Below, piece after piece: positions 1-12,600 of a stretch of 64,000 nucleotides of DNA. The notes below the pieces were generated by a model that worked only from the letters and a program-made list of their open reading frames with translations, did no database searches and was not told the DNA's origin. Source of the DNA: Diplosphaera chodatii (taxonomy: Eukaryota; Chlorophyta; Trebouxiophyceae; Prasiolales; Stichococcaceae); contig JAALGY010000062.1 in NCBI GenBank assembly GCA_032358165.1, positions 186,001 to 250,000 on the forward strand, given 5' to 3'. A program made the translations under genes and the position numbers. Position 1 is the stretch's first letter. Each line of letters begins with the position of its first letter.

Positions 1-3000
1 GCTCCAGCCGAAGTTGGCCGCTGCCTCAGAGCCGTCAGCCGACCGATACTGCGACTCTAGGTCGGCGTCAGTGTCTGCAGCCGAGCTGCCGCCACCGATT
101 GAGACGCCTGCACAAAGGTAGCAATGCTCGGCCTCGGTACAGGTCCGCAGGCGTGAAGCGCTAAACCTCGCCAGAGACAGGCAAGCGAGAGATGTAGCCG
201 GGCGCTGCCAGCGATGCCACACAGGCTTGATGTCCTCGAAACCCTGCAGCATGTCCGCCGCGCTGCACCTGAGTGGCTGCTGCGCTCCACGCCCCAGGGG
301 GGGTCCAGCCCCAGGCGGGGCGACGCGCCGCTGGCGCTGCGGGCGGCGAACGAGAACGCCCGCCGCTGGCCGCGCCGGCGGGCGGGCGCCGGCGGCGGCG
401 CCGGCGGGTGCGGCGCGCGCTGGTGGAAGCTGTGGAAGCCGGGGGGCATGCTGGCCGCCGCCGCCGCGACCACCTCGGGCGCGGGCGGGCTGCCGGGCGG
501 GGACTGCGGCGGCAGGTCGCTCGCCGGGCTCCCGCCCGACCCGGGGCTGCTGTGCGCGTCGCCGCCGCCCAGGCCGGGGCCCGGCGCTGCTGCGTCCGCA
601 AAGTGCGCGTGGCGGGCGACCCTGCCGCCGCCGTTGCTGAGCCGCGACCTGGCCGGCTGCACAGCCGCTGCCGACTTCATCGACCCTGCTGAGCTGACAC
701 GGCCTGGCGCGGCATCCTTGGCAGGGGGGTGGTCTCGTTGCCTCGGGCTGCCCTGCTGCTGCTGATGTTCAGAGGCCTCTGGCCGCAGGGTGGCAGCTGT
801 GGCATCGTTGCTGTCCGACGGCTGCCGAAGCAGGACGGAGACGTTGCCGTTGCTGCGGCTGCCTCCGCTCTGTGTGCCCTGCCTGTGTGCGCCGCCTCCG
901 CCCGCCTCCTGCTGCCGCCTGCTGCTGGGCTGCGCCAGCGGCTGGCCCTCGCGCAGCGGCGGCATGGTGGCCGACAGCCGCAGGCCCGCCAGGGACGGCG
1001 GCGTCCGGCCCTGCAGCAATGACGCAACCATGTCTGTGGATGCCTGCCGCTTCGGTCTCACGAGCGCCCAGACAGCAGCAGCATGCCGCCTCAGCCGCAG
1101 CAGCTCCCATGTTGCTGTGTGCCCATTTGGAGCATCCCATGAGGCCATTCAGACAGCCGAGACTAGTCATAAACATAGAGATATATATCGGAAAATCAGA
1201 ATTTGTGGGCATGCGAGGGGAGTTGCAGGGCACCTGGCTCTTCCGGCGGATCAGCTGCAGCATGTCCTTGGAGGACCAGGTGCTGCCGCGCACGGCCGCA
1301 AACTCCGCGGCCACCGCGCGGGCCGTGCCGTTGTGCGGGTCCAGGAACGGCTCCCCCTGCAGCGTTCCCGTCAGAAACTTTAGGTGTCACGTGCAGAGTT
1401 ATGCAGTCGTCTCCCCGTCAAGGTCTCCCTCAAGGTGGCCTGCGCTACAGAGACACCGGCGACCACAGGCGGAGGCCAGGCCGCTGCATGCGCGCAGACG
1501 CCTGCACGCATAGAGCTGCATGCATACAAAACCCGAAACCCTGCCCCCGTGTGCTGCCCCACCTGCGCGCGCCGGCGCAGGGCGCCAGTCAGCGTCGCGT
1601 GGATCGCCGCCACGCTGCGGTCCACGTTGGTGTTGTCCACCTTGGGGACGCTGTGCCGGTCCGCCCGCCGCACCAGGTACTCCTGCACGGGGGGTCACCC
1701 CGCCAGCTGTCGGCATGCGAGCACCCCGAGCATCACTGGTGCCGCCCTCTGCCATCCGCCCCGCCGAATTCAGGTCTGTTCAGGGGTTGCCACAGGGGTT
1801 GTGTGCATCTACCCTGCTACTACGCTATCTACCCTGCTACTGCGCCTCGGCACCTGGATGGCGCGGATGTTGCGGATGTACTTGATGTACCGGTTGCCGG
1901 CCGGGTCCAGCGTCATGTGCTTCGCCCGCACGGCGAAGCGCTCCCGGTGCTTCGCCTCATTGCTGCACAGGGAGCGCCGGGGTCAACTTTTCAACTGCAT
2001 GCTGACAGTTATATGCGCCAAACATGTGGCGACCTGCGTGCATGCGGGCCAACAGCAGGTGTCTGCCCACCCATCAGCTGCCCCTGTATACGGCATGTGC
2101 CGCGCAACATCCCCAGCTGAGCCCGCATGCAGAGCAGAGTCATCATGCGCCCAAGCTGTACAGGGGGCACCTGATGTAGACGAGGAAGGGCACCACCGAG
2201 GGGTGCTTCGCCATCAAGCGCATCACAGCATTGGGCGCCAGGTGCACGCCCTCAATGACGATGCTCTCCCGCCGGGACTCGAAGCTGCAGGGATCGAGAG
2301 ACCTGGTTTCATGACCGATGTGCGGTGCTGATGTACATCAGCTGGGTGGGCGATGCGGTGCAGCCTGCAGCGGCGGACGCACCCAGTAATCAAGTCGGTC
2401 AGGCTGTCCATCACCAGCTGAGACTGGGCCTTGTAACCCTGCAGAAACACCACAGACCACGCTGAGGCTCCCACAGGCTTGGGAGCAGGTCGTAGTGTAG
2501 CAAGGACCCTGATTGAGCTTGCAACTTCAAAGGCTGTCCAAGCGCAGCATGCGCAAGTCAGCACACAGTCTCACTTTGATGGTGGCCCGCTTGTTTGCTG
2601 CCGCCGCATCTGTAGCAGGGCTGCCAGCGGTAGTTTCGGCATCCCTGCGGCGCGCAGTGACCATGCTTCAACTGCAACGACTGCCCCTCAAAGGTGGGTG
2701 CGGCACTGCGCAGCCGTCGTGAGTGTATAGCTGGAAGTAGCTAGGCCGGTGGGCACGCACTGAAGCCTTCAGATCAACGCAGCACATCCCGTGCTCTGCC
2801 TATACCATTTGGAATATGGCACTGGTGTGTATGCTTCTGCAGGACCGCAAGCCCAATGCGATCTTATTCCACCAGCCTGCTTAGGTGACAGCCGTAGGAA
2901 GTAGAAACATTGGTCCTTGCAAGCCTGCCTCAGTATAGGCACCCAGTCGAGTCCAGCACTGTCTGGTGGACAACCCTCTGACTGTACCCTCTGTTCTCCG

Positions 3001-4798
3001 CCTTGAACATGGAGCTGCCCATGCAGAGTATGCAGGTGGCACAGCACAGCAGGTCTTTGCAGCTGCGTTTCCACACCAACCGTGCGCCGCGTACGGCAGA
3101 GTGAAACCGAAGCCGCACCTGATGCAGTCGCCCGCCTGGTAGGTGGACACCCACAGCAGCGGCGCGTCCTGCTGCGGCGAGAAGCCCCGCAGCATGTGGC
3201 GCACGCTGTCCGTCGACAGGATCGCCGAGACGCCCAGCCGCGCCGCCAGCAGCGACGCCAGCGTGGACTTGCCGGTGCCGCTGGTGCCGCACAGCAGCAC
3301 TGTGACGCCCTCCCGCCGCTCCTGGATCCTGGGGGTGAGGACGCATCCCTTGTCGATCTCGAAATTATCATCGAAATCAAATCGAAACACATTGGGCGAT
3401 GTGGGGGGTGACAGCAAGCTGGTGCCCGCGGTGAGGTGCCAGCGGGCTGCCACACTGCCCTGCGGCTGCCCTGCAGAGCTGTCTTGCAGACATATCTGCA
3501 GTGTCGCAGTGTCGGAGGCTTGACTCGGGCATCCCACTGCCAGCACTGCAGCCTGTGGCGGGTCGACGGGCCAAGGGTGTAGCGTCGAGGGCGCACGAGC
3601 AGGCGATGCGGAGGTCGGCTGCGTGGTGGCTCTGGTCGTAGCCGAAGCCGCGCAGCTGGGCGGCCACCAGCTGCTCGAATGCGGCGCGCGTGGCGTCCAG
3701 GGCCCAGCGGCCGTCGGGCAGGGGGCGGAAGCGGGTGCCGGGCGCCGGCGGGCTGTCGGTCCTGTCCGCCAGGGCCGCCGCCAGCTGGATGTACAGCCGC
3801 TCAAACAGCCGCTCGCTCATCTGCATGCGACGAGACTCTTTCAGTCCACCGCCACACCATGGCTGAGTCCTGTAGGACGACCCTGTTGGATGTTTCAGCT
3901 GCCTTGTGTAGAGCGAGGCGCACTAAAAGCAGCAGACCAGTTGCAATGATGTGCACGACTTGTGCATGCAGAGGCGTTCACCTTGTGAGCGTGGCGCTGC
4001 TTGCACCCCATGAGCTGCAGCACGCCTCGCAGCAGCGACTTGTTGTAGCGTGCCGGCGGGGCATGCAGGAGCTCCTCGCTGTGTCGGCCTCTTGCAACCT
4101 CGGCATCCGCCGATGGCGTTGCATGCTGCTGACCAGGGCCGCCTGCTGCTGGCTGTGCAGCAGCGGCCCCTGCATCTGGCGCCCTGTCCTGCTGTGTCCC
4201 ATCCTGGGTCGTGCTGCCAACCAGCGACATTCCATCCCCGGAAGCACTGGCCCCATGCTGCAGCGCATCCCATGCTGCCTGAGTTGACGGCGCCGGGAGA
4301 TCTGAAGCTGGCGGCAGCACTGCGATGAAGGCGACGCTGGGCAGCCCGCCGCTGAGGCTGCGCATGCTGCTGAGGCTGGGCCGCGCCTGTGATCATTTGA
4401 GGGATGTCGTTCGCACCACGCTCAACTGCCCACCGTCATTCGCACGGCAATTTGGTGCCAGCACACTTTGATACACCCGACCGCGGAGCAGTGCGCACCT
4501 GCAGGGAGCTGCTGAGGCTGCTGGAGGCCGACTGCAGGGCGTCCGCAAAAGTGCCTCTGCTGATGTCGATTGGCGCCGCAGCTGTCATCGTCGGCTGCGC
4601 TTCCAACGCAGCCTCGTGATGCCACGGAGTCTGCCCCATGTGATGCATCTGCTGCGGCTCAGCAGCGGCGGTGGTGTGCTGTGTGCCTCTGACTGCTGCG
4701 CTGCCTGCATATGTCCCCTGCAGTGTCGGCGCTGCGCCTCCGCTTGTTCCGAGGCCAAAGTTGCCTCTGCGGGCTGCCTGCCACCCTGCGCCTGCCAT
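1..4798 (-). CDS. LPA1: LPA1-like P-loop NTPase (2-phosphoglycerate kinase family homologue), 3' end outside window
   Basis: Plant LPA1 (low phytic acid) proteins are P-loop proteins related to 2-phosphoglycerate kinase; loss lowers seed phytate, but the reaction is not settled. Exons on the minus strand: 4499-4798, 3982-4386, 3597-3820, 3119-3328, 2575-2644, 2383-2438, 2171-2284, 1854-1962, 1563-1682, 1234-1356, 269-1010 and 1-107 (continues off the window). All phases close, giving 860 codons so far. Recognised blocks in order: [26 protein letters not shown], Walker [56 protein letters not shown] and [14 protein letters not shown], all matching plant LPA1 from memory. The N-terminal 100 codons are low complexity, and the Met at 4798 is the first plausible one. 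The 269-1010 exon is a Ser/Pro/Ala-rich tail. Family assignment is strong; the first and last exons are less certain. Confidence 0.9.
1804..1846. repeat. Short tandem repeat in an LPA1 intron
   Basis: Two adjacent units of CTACCCTGCTACTACG type, about 20 bases each, just beyond the 1854-1962 exon. Confidence 0.6.
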
Positions 4799-5384
4799 TA
4801 ATCGGATCCATGCACATGTGCGGCAATTCTTGCTGGCTGACGATGCAGATGCTGCAGATACACAGTGACCGCGGCAAGGTGGGTGCGCAGCCAGATCAGA
4901 TCACTGCGTCTCGAGCTTCCGCAGACCCCCGGCAAATGAATAAATGAGCTGTTCTCGGAATGTGATACAGTTATCGATGGAAAACAGCATGAAGGATGAC
5001 TGCTCCGACATCTGGCAGGACCCGCTTGTCAGGAGTCCACCACTGTCTGACTGCGACACCAAAGCTCTAGCAGCAGCACGCCTGCGATACAATCAAATGC
5101 AGCAACGGTCACTGATCAGAGGCAACCTGCTACACGAGCGCATGAGCAATCGGCGAGCTGAATTTTACCTGCAGCCATGAGTCACCCTGTAGCCATTAGT
5201 CACCAGTAAAAGTGGCCCTGCCGGACTGCACCTTGGCTGGCACCAGAGACGCTGCCGCTTGCACGCTTCAGGATTGGTTGGCCACTTGTCTACCTGTTTG
5301 CTGGCAATATCACCCTCATGATCGGTGCGGATCGGCAGGCTCTGTGCGCCTCTGACGAAACCTAGTGCCCACGACGCAAGCGCG
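4799..5384. other. Intergenic, divergent upstream region
   Basis: These 586 bases lie between the starts of the LPA1-like gene (minus) and the dioxygenase (plus). I see no coding exon or clear TATA element; it presumably holds both promoters. Confidence 0.5.
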
Positions 5385-6335
5385 ATGGGGAGTTGCAGTG
5401 TGCCGGTGATCGATCTGTCCCGGCCCAACGGTGAAATTGTCAACACCGTGCTGACCGCATGTACAACGGCGGGCTTCTTCGTCGTCAGCAACCATGGGGT
5501 GCCGCACGCCACAACCCAGCAGATGTTCCAGCAGAACGCAGAGTTCTTTGCGCTGCCAAACGAGGAGAAGCTCAAAATTAAAGTGAATGACATCAACAGG
5601 GGCTACACTGCCTTTCAGCTGGAGTCGCTGTCGGTCGATCCGACGCAGCAGGCGGAGGGTGACACAAAAGAGGGACTATACTTCGGCGTCGAAGTGCCCA
5701 AAGGCAGCTCGGGACCCATGTCGGGGCCGAACCAGTGGCCGGACCCCGCGCTGCTGCCGCAGTACAAGGCGGCCACCGAGGCGTACTTCTGCGCCATCTT
5801 CCGCCTGGGGCGCCGGCTGCTGCAGCTGCTGGCGGCGGCCCTGGAGCTGCCTGAGGACTGGTTCGACGACAAGTACAGCACGTCCATGGCCACGCTGCGG
5901 CCGCTGCGGTACTCCGGGCGGCCCTCGGCGCCCGAGAAGGGAATATTCGGAGCAGGGGCGCACACAGACTGGGGGTGCATGACTATTCTGGCAACTGATG
6001 GCTCGCCAGGCCTGCAGATTTACCAGAACAACAGCTGGCAGGACGTGCCCATCATCCCAGACACCTTCGTCATCAACCTGGGTGACATGCTGGAGCGCTG
6101 GACGAATGGAAGGTTCAAATCCACGCTGCATCGAGTGGTGACACGCAGCAGCAAGCCTCGCCTCTCGTGTGCGTGCTTCTTCGACCCTGACTTCGACACG
6201 CTGGTGGAGTGTCTGCCAACGTGCCTAGCGCCTGGCGAGAAGCCGAAGTACGAGCCGACCACCAGTGGCGCGCACCTCGTCAGCCGCTACGCCGCCGTGC
6301 AGAACGGCTTTGTCAAGCCCGCAGTGGCGGCGTGA
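5385..6335 (+). CDS. 2-oxoglutarate/Fe(II)-dependent dioxygenase, isopenicillin-N-synthase-like, intronless
   Basis: A single uninterrupted frame of 316 residues from MGSCSVPVIDL to the TGA at 6333. It has the N-terminal DIOX_N region (FFVVSNHGVP) followed by the 2OG-FeII oxygenase core. The iron triad is visible as H193-x-D195 (AHTDWG) and H249 (STLHRVV), and R259-x-S261 (RLS) would bind the C5 carboxylate of 2-oxoglutarate. The family oxidises small molecules such as hormones, alkaloids, flavonoids and beta-lactam precursors; the substrate cannot be read here. The Met at 5385 is preferred over an in-frame Met 20 codons upstream because family homology begins right after it. It is the only gene in the window clearly without introns, and it converges on the AstE-family gene. 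Family very likely; substrate unknown. Confidence 0.93.
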   Translation: MGSCSVPVIDLSRPNGEIVNTVLTACTTAGFFVVSNHGVPHATTQQMFQQNAEFFALPNEEKLKIKVNDINRGYTAFQLESLSVDPTQQAEGDTKEGLYFGVEVPKGSSGPMSGPNQWPDPALLPQYKAATEAYFCAIFRLGRRLLQLLAAALELPEDWFDDKYSTSMATLRPLRYSGRPSAPEKGIFGAGAHTDWGCMTILATDGSPGLQIYQNNSWQDVPIIPDTFVINLGDMLERWTNGRFKSTLHRVVTRSSKPRLSCACFFDPDFDTLVECLPTCLAPGEKPKYEPTTSGAHLVSRYAAVQNGFVKPAVAA

Positions 6336-6791
6336 GGGGTTGAAGGTATTTGCAAAACCGAAGTAGGCTTTGCTGGCATGATGTCAAGCACTAGTGGGTG
6401 TTCAGGATATGTCCTGCAACATCGTTGTCAAGGGCACGAAACGTCCTTCTGTATATGACTGTCATATTGAGGTTTGGATTGTGTTCCTTGTGACCACCGC
6501 TGACTTCACGGGACAGACAATCCCTTGTATCATTCGATGTTGTGGTGTTGTGGCCACGCGCATTGCCGTTCGTGTTCTTCGATGTTACACCGAGTACTTC
6601 TTGTCCACAATCCTTGGTGATAATATCCAAACCATGCCAACCCCAAGATATTGCAGCCATGCAAAGCGCATCATATGGTCTCAAACCAGGGACGCTGCAC
6701 ACAAGGTGCCAAACGTTAGAGCACTGAGGAAGCCCCTTTGAGTGGCAAGAATCTTATAGTTGCAGCCAACTGCAGGTGTTCCATTGCTGCG
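6336..6791. other. Convergent intergenic region
   Basis: Shared 3' region of the dioxygenase and the deacylase gene. It holds a TGTAA-type element on the minus strand at 6585-6589 and no recognisable gene. Confidence 0.5.
6585..6589 (-). terminator. TGTAA poly(A)-signal candidate for the AstE-family gene
   Basis: The minus strand reads TGTAA about 200 bases past the stop at 6792. UGUAA is the known green-algal polyadenylation element; its use here is inferred. Confidence 0.4.
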
Positions 6792-8689
6792 TTAGCAGTC
6801 AACGCCCCACAGCCATGCCTCCTCGCCAAGAACCGGCAGGTGTGTCGGCATGATGATGCGTGCTGTGTCATGGGGACAGCTGATGACGCCTCGCTGGTCG
6901 TCCTGCTGCGCATGCATGGTGTGCTTCAGTGCCTTATTGCTCAGTTCGGTTTGAGCATCTCTAGCGCCGAAGCTGCATGCATTGTATCTTTGGCAGCACG
7001 GCACAGGCATGCCAGTGTACACATTCCAACTCATTGTGCACAAGGGCGGATGAGTTGTCCCAGGGAAGTCCCACCTCTGCAATGACGTCACCGCGCGACA
7101 CCAGCTGGAATCCTGTGACGGGCTGACGCCACCTGAAGCCCTGCCCCACGTACACGCTGCCGGCTGTCCTGAGCGCCTGCGCGGGCGGGACAGCTCCTGC
7201 AGCTGGGGTCGGCAGCGCAGGCGAGTCTGCTGCTCCCGCTGCGCCCGGCGGCTGCGTCGCATGCGCAGCAGCTGATGCAGCGGAAGCCCCCGCTGAGGAT
7301 CGCTGCTGCGGCGGCGGTGCTGCTGGCTGCGCTGCAGCGTGGTCCCGCCAGCCTGGCCCCAGCACCAGACGCTGGATGCACCGCTTGGCAACTTCCACCG
7401 ACTGGCGGTCGTCATGCTGTCCACACTCCACCAGGATGGACATGGGTTTCCCCTGCAACCAGCACATAACAGCAGCTGCTACAGCGTTCGGGTGCACCTT
7501 GGATCTGCGAGCACAGTGAGATGCAGTGCCAGCCAGGGGTGGGTGTCTCGACCTCTGCATCGTCAGCAAAAGCACTGCACCAGGGGGCGGCTGGCAACAG
7601 GTGCAGTCGTCCGTCCTGTGCCCACCTGCTGGTGCGCCCAGTGGATAGTGGTGCCCCTGATGCTGGTGTCCCCGATGGCGTAGGCGACGGGGAAGGACGC
7701 CGCAAACTCCGCGGCCTCCTTGCCAGGGAAGTGGAAGCAGAATGGCACGGAGGGTGCGCTGCACAGCATGCATGCCTCATCGTTGCTCGGGTCGGCATAT
7801 GTATGATGGCCTGCGTCACAAAGTGTCAACGTGGGAATGGGCATGAGCCTGCAACCACCTGGGTGGAGCGTGGCAGCATGCAGGCTAGCAAGGCAGGCGA
7901 AGCGGCAACAGCCCAGCGAGGTGAAGTGGCAGGTGGGCACCTGGAGCTGTGGATGTCCACGTGGGAGGTGGACTGTGCAATGGCGGCAGCCAGCTCGGGC
8001 ATGCGTGCTTGTTCGACAGAGCCGGTGCCATTGCTGCGAGGCTGTTCATCGTCCGGCAGGAACAACCGGTTGAGGTTGCAGTCGATGAACCTGCACATGC
8101 GCATCGCATGTTCATGCATGGTGTGCAGTGTCATGGTACGCATGGAGCCGACGCAGGCATCATGCAGCTCGACACGCTTGCTCCCAGTGACTGACGCCCA
8201 GCACCAGCCACCTGCCTTTTGCCGGCCTGCACGCCGGCAGGGTTGCCCATCAGCACGGTCAGCGCGTCCCAGGCGTGCGGCCAGGCCCCCCCTGTGCCGG
8301 CTGCCGAGTCGAAGAAGCCCTCCTCCAGCAGCTCATTCGCGGCCTGGCAACGTTGCAGTGTGCCACGTCTGGCGCCGAATGTAAGTTTTTGGATGCTCCA
8401 GTGCGGTGCTGCAGCCCTCCGGCGTCCCGCTTGCTGTGAGGCGTCTGCCACAGCAGCTTTTGGTGCGCCCACATACGCAACAGACTGTTTGCCGCAAGCA
8501 GCAGGCACCGTGTGCGGTAGCGGCACCCACCAGCATGCCGCAGGGCTCGTTGCCATGGACGCAGACGGTGATCAGCAGGCGCTCGCCGCTTCCGCTGCAG
8601 GCGCTGCCGTCATGGCCGCGGGGTCGCACAAAATCCCATCGGGGCTGTGCCGGGCTGAGCGGCGCCGGCCGAGGGCTCACAGAGCCCAT
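6792..8689 (-). CDS. Succinylglutamate desuccinylase/aspartoacylase (AstE/AspA) family zinc deacylase
   Basis: The family (M14-like zinc carboxypeptidase fold) hydrolyses N-acyl amino acids. Exons: 8531-8689, 8216-8343, 7941-8090, 7626-7758, 7075-7452 and 6792-6902, 352 residues with all phases closed. Zinc ligands are visible as H45 and E48 in VHGNEPCG and H143 in HVDIHS. The substrate-binding FIDCNLNR block begins at residue 97. SAPSVPFCFHFPG and SILVECGQHDD follow in family order, and the protein ends EEAWLWGVDC. Oddities: the 8216-8343 exon must end at AAAAG|GCAGGT, a GC donor, because this is the only junction that restores GKRFIDCNLNR; and an Ala/Pro/Gln-rich insert of about 55 residues interrupts the C-terminal domain in the 7075-7452 exon. 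Start chosen at the first Met before the conserved region. The substrate is unknown. Confidence 0.88.
8091..8215 (-). other. Predicted GC-AG intron in the AstE-family gene
   Basis: The donor reads AAAAG|GCAGGT and the acceptor TGTGCAG. Nearby GT donors break the frame across the conserved KRFIDCNLNR motif. Confidence 0.7.
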
Positions 8690-9629
8690 GGAGTGTGAAT
8701 AGTGGTCGCACGCCGTGGGATGGGAGAGGTATTGCATGCATGCTCCAATGAAGTTCCCCTCGAGTGCAGCACATCCCTCATCCCCTTGCTTGGAGCCAAG
8801 AGGGACAACGGGCTCGCGCCGCTTCAGTTGTTGCAGGCTTTGAACGTCCAATATTTCAGCCACGTGGTGTATCGAAATCAGGATTGCTGTATTCGCTCCT
8901 TCAACCACAAAACAGCTCAGCAGAGCGGCGGAGTGACCGGCTATAGACCGCACACTTTGGCCTCGAGCCCGTATTGTCGTGCACTCATTCCGGGGCGAAA
9001 CTACAGCGAGTGCAGCTGGTCGTAGCACCTTAGAGACAGTCGACCGCCTGTGGTGACGGCGATGGCGCGCTTGGTGCGGCCTGGCAGCCTTTGCCAGGGA
9101 CCAGCGGCTGGATGCCAAGAGGCATGAGGCGGTGCTGGCAGCCGCGGCGCAGCCTGGAGTCGGCAGTGGCGACTGGTGTCCGCAGCAGGGGCGTGGCTGG
9201 GGGTGTGGAGGCAGTAGGTGAGGCCCGCTGATGGAGCAGCTGCCTACCTGGGACTGGATGTGACTCCTCGTAGCGCCGAGGCGGGCGTTGCAGCGTGCTC
9301 TGCGGCGTCAGGCACTCACATTGGTGTCTGCTAGGTGCTTATTGGCAGTGGAAATGTGTCGGAGGCAGCTTAGGCGGCAAAACAGCAGGGCTTGAGTAGG
9401 CGCGTGCTTTCTCGAAGCACGGGCTCGTTCACCCCTCTGTTCGCTGTCCATGGCGCCACACCGCTCAGGGCCGTAGGTGCATAACGTGCGCCCTTGCTGG
9501 GTGTGTGTGAGGCGTGTCGGGGCCTGCCACGCAAGATTTGACCCGTGTCGGACCGTGATTCAGGTCGGGCAGAAGCCTGCGAGTGCGCGACTGTCAGCTT
9601 GGCGCAGCAGCCGTCGCCCGGAGAGCCCT
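8690..9629. other. Intergenic, divergent upstream region
   Basis: 940 bases between the AstE-family gene (minus) and the Cys/His-cluster gene (plus). It likely holds two promoters and 5' UTRs. I see no coding exon. Confidence 0.45.
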
Positions 9630-12600
9630 ATGCCTATGGCGGCGCAGCAAGCGTGCGCAGCGGAGCCGCTGCGTGACGCCCTCGCGGCGCCGTGCCTCCA
9701 GAGTCAGGTCAGAATCTGAGTTGGGGAGCAGCCTGTACTGCCCTCGTTCTGCCTACAAACTGTCCTTCAAACAGCATTGCTGTGCTACGTTGCTGTTGTG
9801 TTGCCCATGGCGAAGGCGGGCGGTTGCTGACCGTGATTGGTCCGGTCAACTCGTTGGTCAGTTGCAATCTGGGCTGCACCGAAAGTATCCTGTTGGCCTG
9901 CGCTGCAAAGCGCATCGCTGAGACCTGCCCGCCGCCCACAGGTGCCCGCTCATGGGGCTTCGGAGGTACTGCAGTGCAAGGGCGAGGCTCGGGCGACCCC
10001 ACCGCGCAGGCAGGGATGTGGCATCTTCACGCCTCAGGTGGGTCATGCCGTCTATGGTGTCCCCAAACGGCCTGCTGGGCTGCTGTCTTGAATGGCTGCG
10101 GCCAGTGAGCCCAGCAGCAACAGGGGCGGGGCTGTCTGCCTGGCCAGCTGTGCACGGCAGGCTGCCGCCGCCGCTGCCGTTCCATGCACAGGACCGACGC
10201 CGTGCACAGGGCCAGCGCCGTGACGCACGTGTGTCTGCCCCCCCTGCAGCTGTGGAAGGCGGTGGGCCTGGTGCCCAAGCAGCTGGACGCGGTGCCGGAG
10301 CTGCGCACGCCCGGGCCGGGCGCCGCCAGGCCGCCGCTGCTGCCGCCGCCGGCGGGCGGAAGCAGCGGCGGCTCCAGGCGGCCGCCCCCGGGCCGCGCCT
10401 TCTCCAGCGACCTGTCCTTCGGCTCCGCCAGCACCGCCGGCTGCGTGTCGCTGCACATGGCGTCGTCGGACATCAACCCCAAGTCGCTGAAGGTGAGGGG
10501 CCTCACTGTGCGGAGCCCTCCGAAGCATGCTCAGCTCTCGTCCTGGTGGCATGATGGCTGGTGTGTGCGGACACGATGGCCTTCTGGAACAGCCATTGCT
10601 GCGATGTTCGTGCACCTGCGCAACATGTCGCTGCTGACTTGTCGCTATGATCTGCAGTCCGCCGCCATCATGGCGTATGAGGCGTCAGCGGCGGAGGGGT
10701 CGGATGCTTCAGGCGCCCTGTCCGACTCGACCGGCGTGTCGCCGGGGCAGTTCGCGGCCGGCGGCGGCAGCGCCGTCAGCAGCGGCCGCCCCTTCACTGG
10801 CGCCGTGCCCGGGCGGCAGCGCAGCGCGGGCGGCTTCAGCGCCAGCGGCAGCAGCCTCGGCCGCGAGGCCGGCGGACTGCCTCCTCCTGCTGCTGCGCTT
10901 GACGCCCCCTTCCTGCAGCACACCCCCAGCGGCGCCAGCTTCGGCGGCAGCAGCTTTGCCAGCGCCCAGCTGGACGCCGGCAGCGGCGGCGGCGCAGCAC
11001 TTGCGCTGGCTGGTGCCCCTTCGGTGGCGGCGCGCTCAGATACCGGCTCGCCAGACGCCGCGCTGGTGTACACCGGCGACCTGCACAAGTGCCTGCTGTG
11101 CGGGCTGCACACCTGCTTCCCCACCGGCCCCGCCACCATCAGGTGGGCGTCGCACGTCAGTCAGGGGCTGGGCAACAGTGACATTGGGGGTCTCTGTTGC
11201 TGAGGCGCGATGTGAGTTGGGTGTGCCCACGAATGCACTGCTGCACCGCCTCTCTGCTTGTGTTCGCAAAGCGCTTCAAGTTTGTGTGTATCCCACATCA
11301 GCTGCTGACCAGCCTGCTGTCGCCCCACAGGTGCTCGGACTGCAAGGGCACCATGCACCGCGACTGCTTCATCGCGCACTACCAGGTGGTGCCCGGCCGC
11401 CGCGACTGGACCTACTGCCCCGTCCACAGCCAGGCGCGCTGGCTGCTCAGGCCGAACCTGTCCGAGCTGCTCACTCAGCTGAGCTGCCCGTTGTGCCAGC
11501 AGCTGCTGTGATGGGAGCATTCTGGATTGCTGCTGGTCATGGCGCACTGTCGGCACGCCACACTGCGTACGCCGTGAAACCTTGCCGCCTTTGCAAACGC
11601 CAGGTGCTCAAGAACCGGGTGCCCGCAAAGCCGCGCCCCTCGGCCAATGCGCACCGCCGGCCGGCACCGCCGCACCGCAAGCGCACGCGGTCCGAGGACG
11701 GCAGGGGCGATGCGGAGGCCGCGCCGGGCGGCAGGGAGTTCACCGCCGGGCCGGGCTTCGAGCGGGTGCCCAGCGGCAGCCGCTCGCAGCGCCGGCGGGG
11801 CGGCGCGCACGGCGCCAGTGCCGCCCTGGCGGCGGTCGGCCTGGCCGCCGCCGGCAGCGGGGCGCTGTCCGCCGCCGCCTCGCCGGCGAGCTCGGACGGC
11901 GGCGGCGGGAGCGGTGGCGGCACGCCCGGCGCCGGCGCAGCAAGCGCCGACGCCGCTGAGGCCCCCCCGCAGCGGCTGTTCGTCAGCAGCCGCGGCCGCG
12001 AGTCGCGCCCTGCGCGCCGGCAGTACGACTCCGACGACGCGGATGCGAGCGGCGGCACCCCCCGCGCCGGCGGCTGCGGGCGGCGCGGCCCGCTGGACCC
12101 CTCCCCCCTGTCCGCCGGCGGCAGCGCTGCCGCCGGGGCCTCCCCCATGGAGGTGGACGCTGCAGGGGGGCTCCCCGCCAGCGCGCCCGCCTCGCCGGCC
12201 GGCATCAAGTCGGAGGCGGGCTCAGCGGCGGAGCCGGACTCCCCCACGGCAGGTGTCAGCGCTGGCTTGGGCAACGGCTTCGGCAAGCTCGCAGCCATCG
12301 AGACCAAGGCCGGGCCGGCCGCCGCTGCCGCGGGCCGTGCTCGTGCCGCAGCTACCGGTGCCTCCCGGCACCACGCGCTGCCTGCATCCCCGAGGGATGC
12401 CCTGTCATCACCACGGGCCCGGCCGCAGCCGCCGCACTCCCCCCGCAGCGGCGGCAGCGGCGGCAGCAGGAAGCCCTCCAGGAGCGGGGAGGGCAGCAGG
12501 GGCCGCGAGCAGCCCGCGAGCCCCCGCGCCGCTGCCAAGCCCCGCGCCCCCCCTGCAGCGGACGCTGCCCCCAAGTCGCCGCCGCCGCCACCCGCGGCCC

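Noticed and set aside
57..1148. A free-standing 363-codon minus-strand gene
   Set aside because: Its central part is the 269-1010 exon of the LPA1-like gene. Both ends are intronic, and the true frame changes at 107, where the next exon reads [20 protein letters not shown].
1203..2331. Two long plus-strand frames opposite the LPA1-like gene
   Set aside because: The minus strand carries conserved LPA1 exons with matching phases. The plus frames are low complexity and lack motifs.
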